Assembly (NCBI GenBank): GCA_024638505.1
Contig: JAHEKE010000020.1
Location: forward strand, 1-64,000
Direction of reading: 5' to 3'
DNA length: 64,000 nucleotides
Source of the DNA: Gammaproteobacteria bacterium
GTDB taxonomy: Bacteria; Pseudomonadota; Gammaproteobacteria; Arenicellales; JAANXG01
The notes beneath the pieces are model-generated. The model searched no databases. It saw only the letters and a program-made list of their open reading frames with translations, and had not been told where the DNA came from. The position numbers and the translations under genes are program-made. Positions within the stretch are counted from its first letter, which is position 1. Every line of letters begins with the position of its first letter. This document shows positions 1 to 7,821 of the stretch, in pieces.

Positions 1-74
1 TGGCTGGGGGAGAGGGATTCGAACCCCCGCTAGCGGAGTCAGAGTCCGCGGTCCTACCACTAGACGATCCCCCA
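1..74 (-). tRNA. tRNA-Gln (CTG anticodon)
   Basis: Read on the minus strand this folds as a complete tRNA. The acceptor stem TGGGGGA pairs with TCCCCCA, followed by G and an encoded CCA. There is a D-arm with GTGGTAGGAC, an anticodon loop CTCTGAC with anticodon CTG, and a T-arm with GGTTCGAATCC. The UGG start of the acceptor stem and the loop match bacterial tRNA-Gln(CUG). It lies downstream of rpsI in the same direction. The 3' CCA coincides with the first bases of the window, so the transcript probably continues outside. Confidence 0.95.
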
Positions 75-103
75 GTGGCTTTACAGTGTAGTGACTTTAC
101 AGT
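74..103. repeat. Imperfect 14-bp tandem repeat next to tRNA-Gln
   Basis: AGTGGCTTTACAGT (74-87) and AGTGACTTTACAGT (90-103) differ at one base and repeat with a 16-bp period directly before the 5' end of the tRNA. They would fall in the leader or core promoter of the tRNA gene. They may be a small duplication or part of the promoter; nothing more can be said. Confidence 0.5.
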
Positions 104-131
104 TTAAAGTATTAAGTTCACCGAAGTAAGC

Positions 132-169
132 CCGTTCATGCAGCAAACCATGCCTACTGCCGTGAACGG
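132..169 (-). other. Imperfect hairpin between rpsI and tRNA-Gln
   Basis: On the minus strand CCGTTCA pairs with TGAACGG, with an inner GCAG/CTGC stem. It follows rpsI by about 90 nt. No run of T follows it, so it is not a convincing intrinsic terminator. It could act as a processing signal or mRNA 3' stabiliser for the rplM-rpsI message. The rest of 75-256 contains no recognisable gene. Confidence 0.35.
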
Positions 170-256
170 TCGCATGATCGATGGGGGATAAACACGCGGC
201 CACCTATGACCAGGAGACAGCTTTCTTGCCGTCCGGTTACCCTCTTACCGAGGAGG

Positions 257-649
257 CTAGCGTTTACTGTACTGCGGTCGCTTGCGCGCTTTATGCAATC
301 CCACTTTCTTGCGCTCAACCTCACGGGCATCGCGCGTAACAAAGCCCGCTTTGCGCAGCGGTGCCCGATGCGTTTCATCGTAGGCGATCAACGCGCGGGT
401 GATGCCGTGGCGAATCGCTCCCGCTTGACCGCTGTTACCACCACCGGCAACTAAGACGTCAACGTCGAACTTATCCTGCATGTCAGTTTTATTCAGGGGC
501 TGTCGTACAACCATGCGCGCGGTCTGGCGACCGAAATATTCGTCGAGCGGACGTTTGTTGACTGTAATTTGACCTGCGCCGCGACGAATGCGCACCCTCG
601 CAGTTGAGGATTTTCTGCGCCCGGTGCCCTGATATACTTGTTCTGCCAT
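257..649 (-). CDS. rpsI: 30S ribosomal protein S9
   Basis: The 130-residue product has the typical S9 start ([16 protein letters not shown]) and ends in the conserved tail QYSKR, whose terminal Lys-Arg reaches into the P site of the small subunit in this family. Its length matches E. coli S9. It follows rplM with a 12-nt gap on the same strand, the universal rplM-rpsI operon. A weak GGAAG ribosome-binding site precedes the ATG. Identity is certain from sequence similarity. Confidence 0.98.
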   Translation of the reverse strand: MAEQVYQGTGRRKSSTARVRIRRGAGQITVNKRPLDEYFGRQTARMVVRQPLNKTDMQDKFDVDVLVAGGGNSGQAGAIRHGITRALIAYDETHRAPLRKAGFVTRDAREVERKKVGLHKARKRPQYSKR

Positions 650-661
650 TTAAACTTCCAA

Positions 662-1090
662 TTAAATTTGTAAAGGTCTGGGCTGCTGTGCCTCATGCTT
701 ATGCGCTGGCCCCGCGTAAACATGCAGCTTTTTGAACATCGCGCGACCCAGCGGGTTTTTCGGAAGCATGCCTTTCACCGCAGTCTCTATTACCCGCTCA
801 GGATGCTGGGCTAGTAGATCCTTTAAAACGACCGAACGGATGCCGCCCGGATATCCAGTATGGCGATGGTAGATTTTGTCGTCCATCTTTTTACCGGTAA
901 CCCGTATCTTATCGGCGTTTACTACGACTACATGGTCTCCAGTATCAATATGAGGGGTATATTCCGGTTTATGTTTGCCGCGCAAGCGACGAGCTGCCTC
1001 TGATGCCAAGCGGCCGAGGATTTTATCGGTAGCGTCAATGACTAACCACTCTCGGCGAACCTGAGCAGGCTTGGCGGAATAAGTTTTCAT
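662..1090 (-). CDS. rplM: 50S ribosomal protein L13
   Basis: The 142-residue product begins [15 protein letters not shown] and contains the L13 signatures [20 protein letters not shown] and the internal [12 protein letters not shown] segment. L13 is an early-assembly 23S rRNA-binding protein. It is the first gene of the rplM-rpsI operon. The start has no strong Shine-Dalgarno sequence, which is common for genes whose translation is regulated by their own leader. Length agrees with the 142 residues of E. coli L13. Confidence 0.98.
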   Translation of the reverse strand: MKTYSAKPAQVRREWLVIDATDKILGRLASEAARRLRGKHKPEYTPHIDTGDHVVVVNADKIRVTGKKMDDKIYHRHTGYPGGIRSVVLKDLLAQHPERVIETAVKGMLPKNPLGRAMFKKLHVYAGPAHKHEAQQPRPLQI

Positions 1091-1129
1091 ATTGTCAAGA
1101 CTTGAACGGCTGGAAAAATCGGAGCGCGG

Positions 1130-1158
1130 ATACTACTAAACGTATAGACGGGAGTAAA
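1130..1158 (-). promoter_or_regulatory. Candidate rplM promoter
   Basis: On the minus strand TTTACT (1158-1153) and TAGTAT (1135-1130) are separated by 17 bp, each matching four of six sigma-70 consensus bases. Transcription from here would give a leader of about 30 nt for rplM. A separate 8-bp inverted repeat, ACGGCTGG/CCAGCCGT (1182-1189 and 1106-1113), flanks the promoter. It could form a leader stem only if transcription started further upstream. Confidence 0.4.
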
Positions 1159-1202
1159 GATACGGGGCAGTAAATCATCCACCAGCCGTGCCTAAAAAAG
1201 CC

Positions 1203-1233
1203 AAAAAAAAAGGCGTGGCTTAAGAGCCACGCC
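1203..1233 (-). terminator. Intrinsic terminator of the candidate small RNA
   Basis: A perfect 9-bp G+C-rich stem GGCGTGGCT/AGCCACGCC (1233-1225 and 1220-1212) with a 4-nt loop is followed on the minus strand by nine T residues (1211-1203). The orientation terminates minus-strand transcription, isolating rplM from what lies upstream. Confidence 0.9.
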
Positions 1234-1338
1234 CAAACCACCAAAGGAGGATGGAGGAGCCTTTCAACTTTCTTTCAAGCACCCGCTTCCCGTCGAATGC
1301 TTTTACATCTTTCTCCTGAAACCCTTAAAATTCAGGAT
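1203..1338 (-). ncRNA. Candidate small RNA with anti-Shine-Dalgarno loop
   Basis: A free-standing minus-strand transcription unit lies between the SAF-domain gene and rplM. A near-consensus promoter predicts a start near 1338 and a strong intrinsic terminator ends it near 1203, giving about 135 nt. Three other structures are visible. A 5' hairpin has TCCTGAA/TTCAGGA arms (1337-1331/1320-1314). A weak AAGCA/TGCTT stem follows. AAAGG/CCTTT (1264-1260/1247-1243) then closes a 12-nt loop CTCCTCCATCCT. That loop is complementary to GGAGG-type ribosome-binding sites, as in C-rich-loop regulatory RNAs. No convincing open reading frame is present: AGGAG is followed by an ATGTAA start-stop. Family unknown; I infer a trans-acting regulatory RNA. 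Confidence 0.6.
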
Positions 1339-1344
1339 ATAATA

Positions 1345-1373
1345 ATTATCTAATATTAGCACTTGTTTGTCAA
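1345..1373 (-). promoter_or_regulatory. Strong sigma-70 promoter for the candidate small RNA
   Basis: On the minus strand the -35 box is TTGACA (1373-1368, perfect consensus), the spacer is 17 bp, and the -10 box is GATAAT (1350-1345, five of six). The surroundings are A+T-rich. This is the best sigma-70 promoter match I see in the window. Confidence 0.8.
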
Positions 1374-1440
1374 GAATAATTCTAACAAATTTGTTGCGGC
1401 GCAGTATACTAAAACTTTTTCAGTAATGCAATCAGAAACT

Positions 1441-2799
1441 TCAACCTTTTTTATGCGCTATTTGTTGAAGTTGCGCCTCTAACTGACGCCTCATTTGCAC
1501 CACCTCGCTGGATTCCGGCGCGAGCACGTCTTCCCACAATATCACTTGTCCGGCCCGGATCGGATTTCTCAAGACCAGATTTTGTGCCAATCCGAGCGGT
1601 AATGCGCCCATCGAAACACTGCGTTCGGCAGCAACCAGTTTACCAAACACCGTATATCCACCCTCACCATCCAGCCGCTCGTCGGCGGTCAGGTTTCTCT
1701 TGGCCACCGCTAGGACGTCCGCACAAAACCGGCCGGGCGTTCCGGTGGCCTCCTGTAACAGGGCCACCCTGGCTACGGAGTAACCCAGCTCAAGACCGAT
1801 TAAATGTATTGGTCGATACAGCGCCGCATAATGCCCGCTTGGATCGATAAGCACGCCGTATTCGTGAAAACACCGCTGTACATAGGCATTATCGGTCTCA
1901 AATGTGACAAACACACCCCAGCGGAGATCGTGCTCTACCTCGCGACCATCCCGATGCAGGCTTGAAACAACCTCCACGGTACCGGAGCTATGTAACACAC
2001 CACCAGCCGATTGAGGCACGCAGGTCATGGGTAATCGCTCTACCCCACACGGCGGAAAAACCAAACCGTCCGCATGCGGTATCAGACCAGTTGCATTAGC
2101 CACCGCTGCCATTTCGATTGCGGACTTGGTTCCATCGAGAAATGAGTTAAACATCTTGGCATTGTAGTCACCACTTGCCACCTGCTCCTCGCTAAAACCA
2201 TAGTGCTGCCAAACGGTATCCGGCGTAGAGTGGTGGTATGCTGGGAGATATTTGGTACCTTTACCCGCACAGGTTACGTCAAAGCCACAGCTACGCGCCC
2301 AGTCGACCAGTTCACAAATGAGGGCAGGTTGATCGCCGTAAGCCATCGAGTAAACCACACCAGCCGACTTTGCTTGCTCAGCCAGTACCGGCCCCACTAC
2401 TGCATCCGCCTCCACTGTAACCATGACGACGTGCTTTCGTGCCGCGATGGCAGTTTGCGCATGGCCCACTGCAGCTGGCACGCTGCCGGTGGCCTCCACC
2501 ACCACGTCAACCAGTTCATGATCAATCACGCACTGCAGGCGGTCGATGAGCATAGTTGTGCCCTGATTGATAGCCTGCTGCAGGGTTGCAGCCGCATAAC
2601 TCTCGGATTTCCAGCCGATTTGCTGCAGTGACTTCTTACACCGCTCTACATCGAGATCCACGATGGCTACGACATGCATTCCGCGAGTTCTGCTCGCTTG
2701 GGCTAAAAACATGCATCCGAATTTGCCGGCTCCGATTAAAACTACCCTGATCGGATTGCCGGCCTCATGCCTGAGTTGAAGCTGTGCGGATAAATGCAT
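1441..2799 (-). CDS. SAF-domain homoserine-dehydrogenase-like oxidoreductase
   Basis: This 452-residue protein has an N-terminal Rossmann fold with the dinucleotide motif VVLIGAGKFGCMF (about residues 19-31) and VVEATGSVPAA further in. Its middle resembles homoserine dehydrogenase, and its C-terminus resembles a SAF domain (NPIRAGQVILWEDV). This is the architecture of the 'predicted homoserine dehydrogenase with C-terminal SAF domain' group (COG4091), whose reaction is poorly known. Its ATG lies 3 nt after the glcF stop, so it is very likely cotranslated with the glycolate oxidase genes. I infer NAD(P)-dependent oxidation or reduction of a small hydroxy or semialdehyde acid. True homoserine dehydrogenase of threonine synthesis is unlikely because no ACT domain and no thr genes are present. 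Confidence 0.75.
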   Translation of the reverse strand: MHLSAQLQLRHEAGNPIRVVLIGAGKFGCMFLAQASRTRGMHVVAIVDLDVERCKKSLQQIGWKSESYAAATLQQAINQGTTMLIDRLQCVIDHELVDVVVEATGSVPAAVGHAQTAIAARKHVVMVTVEADAVVGPVLAEQAKSAGVVYSMAYGDQPALICELVDWARSCGFDVTCAGKGTKYLPAYHHSTPDTVWQHYGFSEEQVASGDYNAKMFNSFLDGTKSAIEMAAVANATGLIPHADGLVFPPCGVERLPMTCVPQSAGGVLHSSGTVEVVSSLHRDGREVEHDLRWGVFVTFETDNAYVQRCFHEYGVLIDPSGHYAALYRPIHLIGLELGYSVARVALLQEATGTPGRFCADVLAVAKRNLTADERLDGEGGYTVFGKLVAAERSVSMGALPLGLAQNLVLRNPIRAGQVILWEDVLAPESSEVVQMRRQLEAQLQQIAHKKG

Positions 2800-2802
2800 G
2801 AA

Positions 2803-4008
2803 TCAAGAGTCCGCTACAAGGCTAATCCAGTGCACGACCGGGACAGAAGCTTCACTTTGCAGGTGACTCAGACAACCAATGTTGGCAGTTGCAATGACAT
2901 CGGGCGCGCCCGAACCCAGTGCCTCAAGTTTATTCTTCTTCAACTGCGAGGAGATGGTTGGATTCAAAATTGAGTACGTCCCTGCCGAACCGCAGCACAG
3001 GTGCGCGTCAGGCACCGCGACAAGGGAAAATCCGAGGCTGGTCAAGATGCGCTCCACCCTGCCAGTGAGCCGCAGTCCGTGCTGCAGCGAGCAAGGTGAC
3101 TGGAAGGCAACTCGCAGCTTTGTGTTGGGCCTAAGTTTCTTTAGGTCTTCCGTTTCGAGAATTTCACTTATGTCTCTGGTCAATGCTGATATTTTTGCCG
3201 CTTTATCCGCATAACCCGGATCTTCACGCAGAAGATAACCGTAATCCTTTAGCATGACACCGCAACCGCTGGCGGTACTGACAATAGCTTCCACTCCTGC
3301 CTCGATATGCGGCCACCACGTATCGACGTTTCGCCGGATAAATTTCAGCGCCTCTTCGCGTGCGTTTAGATGTTGGCTCAACGCTCCGCAACAACCATCA
3401 TTTGTGGTAATGAGCCTGATGCCCAGTCGATCCAGAACCCGCGCTGTATCCGAGTTGATATTGGGCGCTATTGCAGGCTGTACGCATCCGTTTAACACCA
3501 GCATTTCGCGTTGATGGCGGTTATCTGGCCAGGGGGCGGCAGCCACGCGGGGGGGCGTCATCTTTTTTAGCACAGGGGGCATCATGCCTCTGAAGACCTG
3601 CCCGCATCGCAACAGCGGCCCAAATCGATTTCGATATGGGAGAATCGTTCGCAGTAACTTTCTTAGAGCTCTATCAACTACGGTCCTCCCGACCTGGGTC
3701 TCAACCACATGCCGCCCTATGTCCAGGAGCCGACCAAACCGGACCCCCGAGGGACAAGTCGTCTCGCAGCTGCGGCAAGTGAGGCAGCGGTCAAGGTGCA
3801 GCTGGGTTGCGTGCGCGGGTGGAGTACCTTCCAGCACCTGCTTGATTAAGTAAATGCGGCCGCGTGGACCATCGAGCTCATCACCGAGGAGCTGATACGT
3901 TGGGCATGTTGCCGTACAAAACCCACAATGTACGCAGCTACGTAAAATTGAATCCGCTTCCGCGCCTTCAGCGGTATGGCGGATAAAGTCGGCAAGGTTT
4001 GTTTGCAT
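2803..4008 (-). CDS. glcF: Glycolate oxidase iron-sulfur subunit GlcF
   Basis: The 401-residue product has two ferredoxin-type cluster motifs near the N-terminus (CVHCGFCTATCP and CLTCRSCETTCP), each expected to bind [4Fe-4S]. Two CCG-type cysteine-rich repeats follow, with GCCGALSQH and LCCGSAGTYS. This is the GlcF layout and length. With GlcD and GlcE it forms the membrane-associated complex oxidising glycolate (or D-lactate) to glyoxylate (or pyruvate) and passing electrons to quinone. It follows glcE by 57 nt on the same strand. Confidence 0.93.
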   Translation of the reverse strand: MQTNLADFIRHTAEGAEADSILRSCVHCGFCTATCPTYQLLGDELDGPRGRIYLIKQVLEGTPPAHATQLHLDRCLTCRSCETTCPSGVRFGRLLDIGRHVVETQVGRTVVDRALRKLLRTILPYRNRFGPLLRCGQVFRGMMPPVLKKMTPPRVAAAPWPDNRHQREMLVLNGCVQPAIAPNINSDTARVLDRLGIRLITTNDGCCGALSQHLNAREEALKFIRRNVDTWWPHIEAGVEAIVSTASGCGVMLKDYGYLLREDPGYADKAAKISALTRDISEILETEDLKKLRPNTKLRVAFQSPCSLQHGLRLTGRVERILTSLGFSLVAVPDAHLCCGSAGTYSILNPTISSQLKKNKLEALGSGAPDVIATANIGCLSHLQSEASVPVVHWISLVADS

Positions 4009-4065
4009 TGGTTTGTCGTGACTGCTTTATGATCGATCAGCCGGAGCCAAGACTAAGCTACACTC

Positions 4066-5124
4066 CTATATACCTTCGTACATTCGCCCTGGATTCAACA
4101 CACCCATTGGGTCAAACGCTTTTTTTAAGTTCTCGTGCAGTTTGTGTACGGCTGTCGCCAACGGATGAAATGCATTTTCGCGATCACCACCACGGAACAG
4201 CACGGCGTGCCCCCCCAGTTTATCAACCTCGGCGCGTATCTTCTGCGCTGGAGTATCAGTAATCAACCAGCGCAAAGCACCGCTCCACTCCAGTAGAGCG
4301 CTGCCGGGGATATTAAGCGTTGGCGCGGTGGGTGGCACTGAAATTCGCCACAGCGGCCCCGATTGGGAAAAGAATTTATGCCTCTGTTCTTTAATGTCAT
4401 GCCAATGCTTTCGGCCGTGGTCGATCTTCTCTCCGCCAAGCCGGGCTCGTGCGGCTTTTACCCCTTTTTCAGATCCAGATAGCCGAATATGCAGCACACC
4501 CTCACGGTAGGAGGTGGCAGATATAGGGGAGGGCTTTCTGGCCCAATCGTTTTGCAATGCCAGGGCCTGATCCTGCTCAAGTTCGAACATCAGAGTTTGC
4601 TCGACCTTGGGCACAGGCAATACTTTGAGGGAGATTTCGAGCAGTACGCCCAGCGTACCCATAGATCCGACGAGCAGTCGTGAAACATCGTACCCGGCGA
4701 CGTTTTTCATGACTTTACCACCGAACTTCAGATCCTCACCGCGGCCGTTGATCATTCTTATGCCCAGGGTAAAGTCACGCGCGGCTCCGACGTAAGGTCG
4801 GCGTGGACCGGAAAGACCGCTCGCAATCGTTCCCCCTAGGGTTGCCTCCGAGCCGAAACTGGGAGGTTCAAAAGCCAGCATCTGTTTATGCTCCGCCACG
4901 ACAGACTCGATTTCCGTGAGTCGGGTCCCGCCGCGCGCGGTGATAACCAATTCGGTAGGGGCGTAATCCACAATGCCGGAATGGCTCAGGATGGAGATTG
5001 GCTCGCCGCAGGGTTCTCGGCCGTAAAAATCTTTGGTATTTCCTCCCTGCAAGCATAGCGCAACTTTACGGTCACAGGCACGTTTGACGGCAGCAATTAG
5101 ATCTTGGGCAGAATCGCTAGACAT
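4066..5124 (-). CDS. glcE: Glycolate oxidase FAD-binding subunit GlcE
   Basis: This 352-residue protein carries an FAD-binding type 4 (PCMH) fold: GGNTKDFYG near the N-terminus, ATLGGTIASGLSGPRR around residue 90, and GGKVMKNVAGYDVSRL around residue 135. These match GlcE, the shorter FAD subunit of glycolate oxidase. The order glcD-glcE-glcF in the transcription direction is the one known from E. coli. No regulator of the GlcC type is encoded nearby. Confidence 0.93.
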   Translation of the reverse strand: MSSDSAQDLIAAVKRACDRKVALCLQGGNTKDFYGREPCGEPISILSHSGIVDYAPTELVITARGGTRLTEIESVVAEHKQMLAFEPPSFGSEATLGGTIASGLSGPRRPYVGAARDFTLGIRMINGRGEDLKFGGKVMKNVAGYDVSRLLVGSMGTLGVLLEISLKVLPVPKVEQTLMFELEQDQALALQNDWARKPSPISATSYREGVLHIRLSGSEKGVKAARARLGGEKIDHGRKHWHDIKEQRHKFFSQSGPLWRISVPPTAPTLNIPGSALLEWSGALRWLITDTPAQKIRAEVDKLGGHAVLFRGGDRENAFHPLATAVHKLHENLKKAFDPMGVLNPGRMYEGI

Positions 5125-5188
5125 GAATAAAAGATTAAGGCATTCGCGACGAGTAGGTTTCGCGCTGTTTTTAAGATGTTCAACTACA

Positions 5189-6682
5189 TCAGAATCTTTC
5201 TATCTCCGGAAATTTCAGCTGCCCTTTATGCACGTGCATGGCGCCAAACTCAGCACAGCGGTGCAAAGTCGGCACCGCCTTGTCGGGATTGAGCAGCCGC
5301 TTCTCATCAAAGGCCTCTTTTACTGCATGAAATTGAGTTAACTCCAAGGAGTCGAACTGCACACACATCTGGTCTATTTTTTCCATGCCGACACCGTGCT
5401 CGCCCGTGATGGTGCCGCCAACTTCTATACACAGCTGGAGAATGCGTGCAGCCAAAAGTTCGGTCTTTTCCAGATCTCCTTCAACGTTTCCATCGTATAG
5501 TATTAGCGGATGCAGGTTACCGTCCCCTGCATGAAAAACGTTTACCACCCGCAAACCGTACTCCTTGGACAGCTCGGTTATCTTATTCAACACGCTACCC
5601 AGCGCCCGCCTCGGGATAGTGCCATCAATGCAGTAGTAATCGGGAGATATGCGCCCCACCGCCGGAAAAGCCGCCTTGCGCCCAGACCAGAACAGCTGTC
5701 TTTGCGCTTCGTTTTCTGCTATCTGCATTTGGGTGTAACCGCTTTGTGCTAGAACGACTTTTACGCTCTCAATGTCATCCTCTACCTCATCGGGTATGCC
5801 GTCCAGTTCGCACAGTAATATGGCGGCCGCTTCTACATCATACCCAGCATGAACAAAATCTTCGGTCGCGCGAATTGCGGCATTATCCATCATTTCCAAT
5901 CCGCCTGGGATGATACCTGCGGCAATAATGTTACCCACCGCATTGCCTGCTTTTTCAATATCATCAAACGACGCCATGATTACCCGCGCACACTCGGGCT
6001 TTGGCAACAGTTTGACCGTAACCTCAACGATTATTCCGAGCAGCCCTTCCGAACCAGTCAGAATCGACAGCAGGTCATAGCCGGGGGAGTCGAGCGCATC
6101 TGATCCAATGGTTACTAAATCACCATCAACAGTAACAATCTTGAGCTTGAGTATATTGTGGACGGTCAAGCCATACTTAAGACAGTGCAGCCCACCTGCA
6201 TTCTCGGCGACATTCCCTCCAATGGTACAGGCGATTTGTGAAGATGGATCAGGAGCATAATACAAATCAAGGTGAGCGACTGCCTCGGATATGGCAAGAT
6301 TTCTCACCCCCGGCTGCACCACCGCAGTACGGTTTTGGGCATCTATTTTAAGTACCCGGTTGAACTTGGCCAGACTCAATATCACGCCATTTTCAATAGG
6401 CAGCGCGCCGCCGGATAATCCTGTTCCCGCACCGCGGGCAACAATGGGGATGTCATTTTTAAAACAATAGCGCGCCACCTCCTGCACCTGCTCGATGCGG
6501 TCTGGCAAGACCACAACCAGTGGCAGCTTGCGGTAAGCGGACAACCCGTCACACTCATATGGGCGCAAAGACTCAATATCCGAAAGAACCGATTCTGCTG
6601 CGACCACGGCGCGTAAATCATCCGCGACCCTTGCCCGGACGGACTCTAACGGCTCTTTAAATTGGCTAGCTGGGGTGCTCAT
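5189..6682 (-). CDS. glcD: Glycolate oxidase catalytic subunit GlcD
   Basis: The reading frame can be extended to a TTG at 6703. I place the start at the second of two tandem ATG codons (6682) because AAAGG lies six bases before it, giving 497 residues, close to E. coli GlcD. The FAD-binding domain shows ARGAGTGLSGGALP and IGGNVAENAGG. The C-terminal substrate domain shows NVFHAGDGNLHPL and the histidine-rich ITGEHGVGMEK. It oxidises glycolate, and in some relatives D-lactate or other 2-hydroxy acids. The exact substrate here is open given the tartrate-type and TRAP genes beside it. Confidence 0.93.
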   Translation of the reverse strand: MSTPASQFKEPLESVRARVADDLRAVVAAESVLSDIESLRPYECDGLSAYRKLPLVVVLPDRIEQVQEVARYCFKNDIPIVARGAGTGLSGGALPIENGVILSLAKFNRVLKIDAQNRTAVVQPGVRNLAISEAVAHLDLYYAPDPSSQIACTIGGNVAENAGGLHCLKYGLTVHNILKLKIVTVDGDLVTIGSDALDSPGYDLLSILTGSEGLLGIIVEVTVKLLPKPECARVIMASFDDIEKAGNAVGNIIAAGIIPGGLEMMDNAAIRATEDFVHAGYDVEAAAILLCELDGIPDEVEDDIESVKVVLAQSGYTQMQIAENEAQRQLFWSGRKAAFPAVGRISPDYYCIDGTIPRRALGSVLNKITELSKEYGLRVVNVFHAGDGNLHPLILYDGNVEGDLEKTELLAARILQLCIEVGGTITGEHGVGMEKIDQMCVQFDSLELTQFHAVKEAFDEKRLLNPDKAVPTLHRCAEFGAMHVHKGQLKFPEIERF

Positions 6683-6744
6683 CATCGACCTTTGGTGGAC
6701 CAATATAAATTCCCACCTTCATTTTTGCAACGACGGCATGAGCT

Positions 6745-7077
6745 TTAACCGGCAAATAACATTTTCAATAGAACCGCTACGCCTACGCCGGAAATCAAAC
6801 AAAGTAAAAGATTTCTTTTACGGCTGTAGAGGATCAATGCGCAGAATACAGCCACACACTTATACAAAGTGTCGACGTCCAAGTGAATCTGACTGCCTCG
6901 CATGAACAGCGCCTTTGAAACGATACCTGCCGCAATTGCAAGTGAGACATAGGTTAAGAATGCAATATTATCCTTACCCCACTGCAGGCAGCGCGCCCAG
7001 ATAAAGGGGGAGATCCTCAACAGGTAGCTGCCCAGTCCAACGCCAAGAGCGGCCAGATACCAAGATGCATCAGTCAC
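6745..7077 (-). CDS. azlD: AzlD-family membrane protein
   Basis: A 110-residue, very hydrophobic protein with about four membrane segments. The motif YLLRISPFIWARCL near residue 20 is typical of AzlD (PF05437). AzlD is the small partner of AzlC in exporters of branched-chain amino acids and related compounds. Its start overlaps the azlC stop by 4 nt, which implies translational coupling. Inside a hydroxy-acid cluster its substrate is uncertain. Confidence 0.85.
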   Translation of the reverse strand: MTDASWYLAALGVGLGSYLLRISPFIWARCLQWGKDNIAFLTYVSLAIAAGIVSKALFMRGSQIHLDVDTLYKCVAVFCALILYSRKRNLLLCLISGVGVAVLLKMLFAG

Positions 7078-7745
7078 TCTGCCACCCTGACGACCAGTAA
7101 ACCGACAGCCAGTGCTACCAAAAAGATACCCCAGCCGGGTAGCACTATCTCAACCAGCGGAGTTAAAAAAAAACCGAGTCCGGCCGCAATAAGCTCACTC
7201 CGTTTGCGCACATCGCTGCTGATTAAAAGCGAAAAGTATATAGGCAGAAACAAGGTGGCACCGAAACCAAGCAGGTTTGGTAAGCCATGGCCAAACCATA
7301 CGCCGATAGCCGTTCCGGCAACGGCCGCAGAATAACTAACAAACACAAGCCCTTTAAAAAACTCAAACGGGTCTGTCCCCCTGTCTTTCCTCGATTCGAA
7401 AAAAGTGACCAGGAATGAAGAGGCGCTTATGAACTGAGCCCAGAACAAAAGCACCCGGCGTGGCACACTCTCAAAGATCGGGTTCAGCGCCATGCTCATG
7501 ACCAGAAAGCGCAGATTCACCAGCACGCCGACAGAGATTACCGGCAGCAGCAATCCGGTCTGGGCACCGACCTCGATCATGGCAAACTGCGCCGGTCCGG
7601 CAAATACGATGACCGTCATCAACACCGCCGCCAGGTTTGGTGTGCCCGCTAAACTGGCAGTGATGCCGAATCCCATGAAGATGGCCACAAAGGTGATGCC
7701 CACCGAGGTACCGGCTTTTACACCGGATTGGAAATCACTGCTCAT
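7074..7745 (-). CDS. azlC: AzlC-family permease
   Basis: This 223-residue protein begins with a short hydrophilic stretch followed by GITFVAIFMGFGITASLAG and FAGPAQFAMIEVGAQTGLL. The latter FxGxxQF signature is characteristic of AzlC (PF03591). Several membrane helices cover the whole length. With AzlD it forms an inner-membrane exporter, known in Bacillus and Corynebacterium (BrnFE) for branched-chain amino acids. It lies 76 nt after the tartrate-type dehydrogenase gene and could export an amino or organic acid by-product of the pathway. Confidence 0.87.
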   Translation of the reverse strand: MSSDFQSGVKAGTSVGITFVAIFMGFGITASLAGTPNLAAVLMTVIVFAGPAQFAMIEVGAQTGLLLPVISVGVLVNLRFLVMSMALNPIFESVPRRVLLFWAQFISASSFLVTFFESRKDRGTDPFEFFKGLVFVSYSAAVAGTAIGVWFGHGLPNLLGFGATLFLPIYFSLLISSDVRKRSELIAAGLGFFLTPLVEIVLPGWGIFLVALAVGLLVVRVAE

Positions 7746-7821
7746 ACTAAGGACGCGGATATATCTATTCCATCTACCTCAGCCGAATACAAAACGCGCG
7801 TATTTCTTACCGCAAGACGCG

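Noticed and set aside
154-378. Short minus-strand frame downstream of and overlapping rpsI.
   Set aside because: It overlaps rpsI in another frame and has an arginine- and serine-rich composition with no family resemblance; the hairpin region is non-coding.
1251-1319. A 22-codon plus-strand frame (ATG GAG GAG ... TGA) preceded by AAAGGAGG, opposite the candidate small RNA.
   Set aside because: The putative ribosome-binding site touches the ATG with no spacing, no plus-strand promoter is seen, and the terminator and promoter both point to minus-strand transcription. The GGAGG string is better explained as the complement of the C-rich loop.
1441-2799. Possibility that the SAF-domain gene is the biosynthetic homoserine dehydrogenase.
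   Set aside because: There is no ACT domain, no thrB or thrC nearby, and a C-terminal SAF domain not found in Hom.
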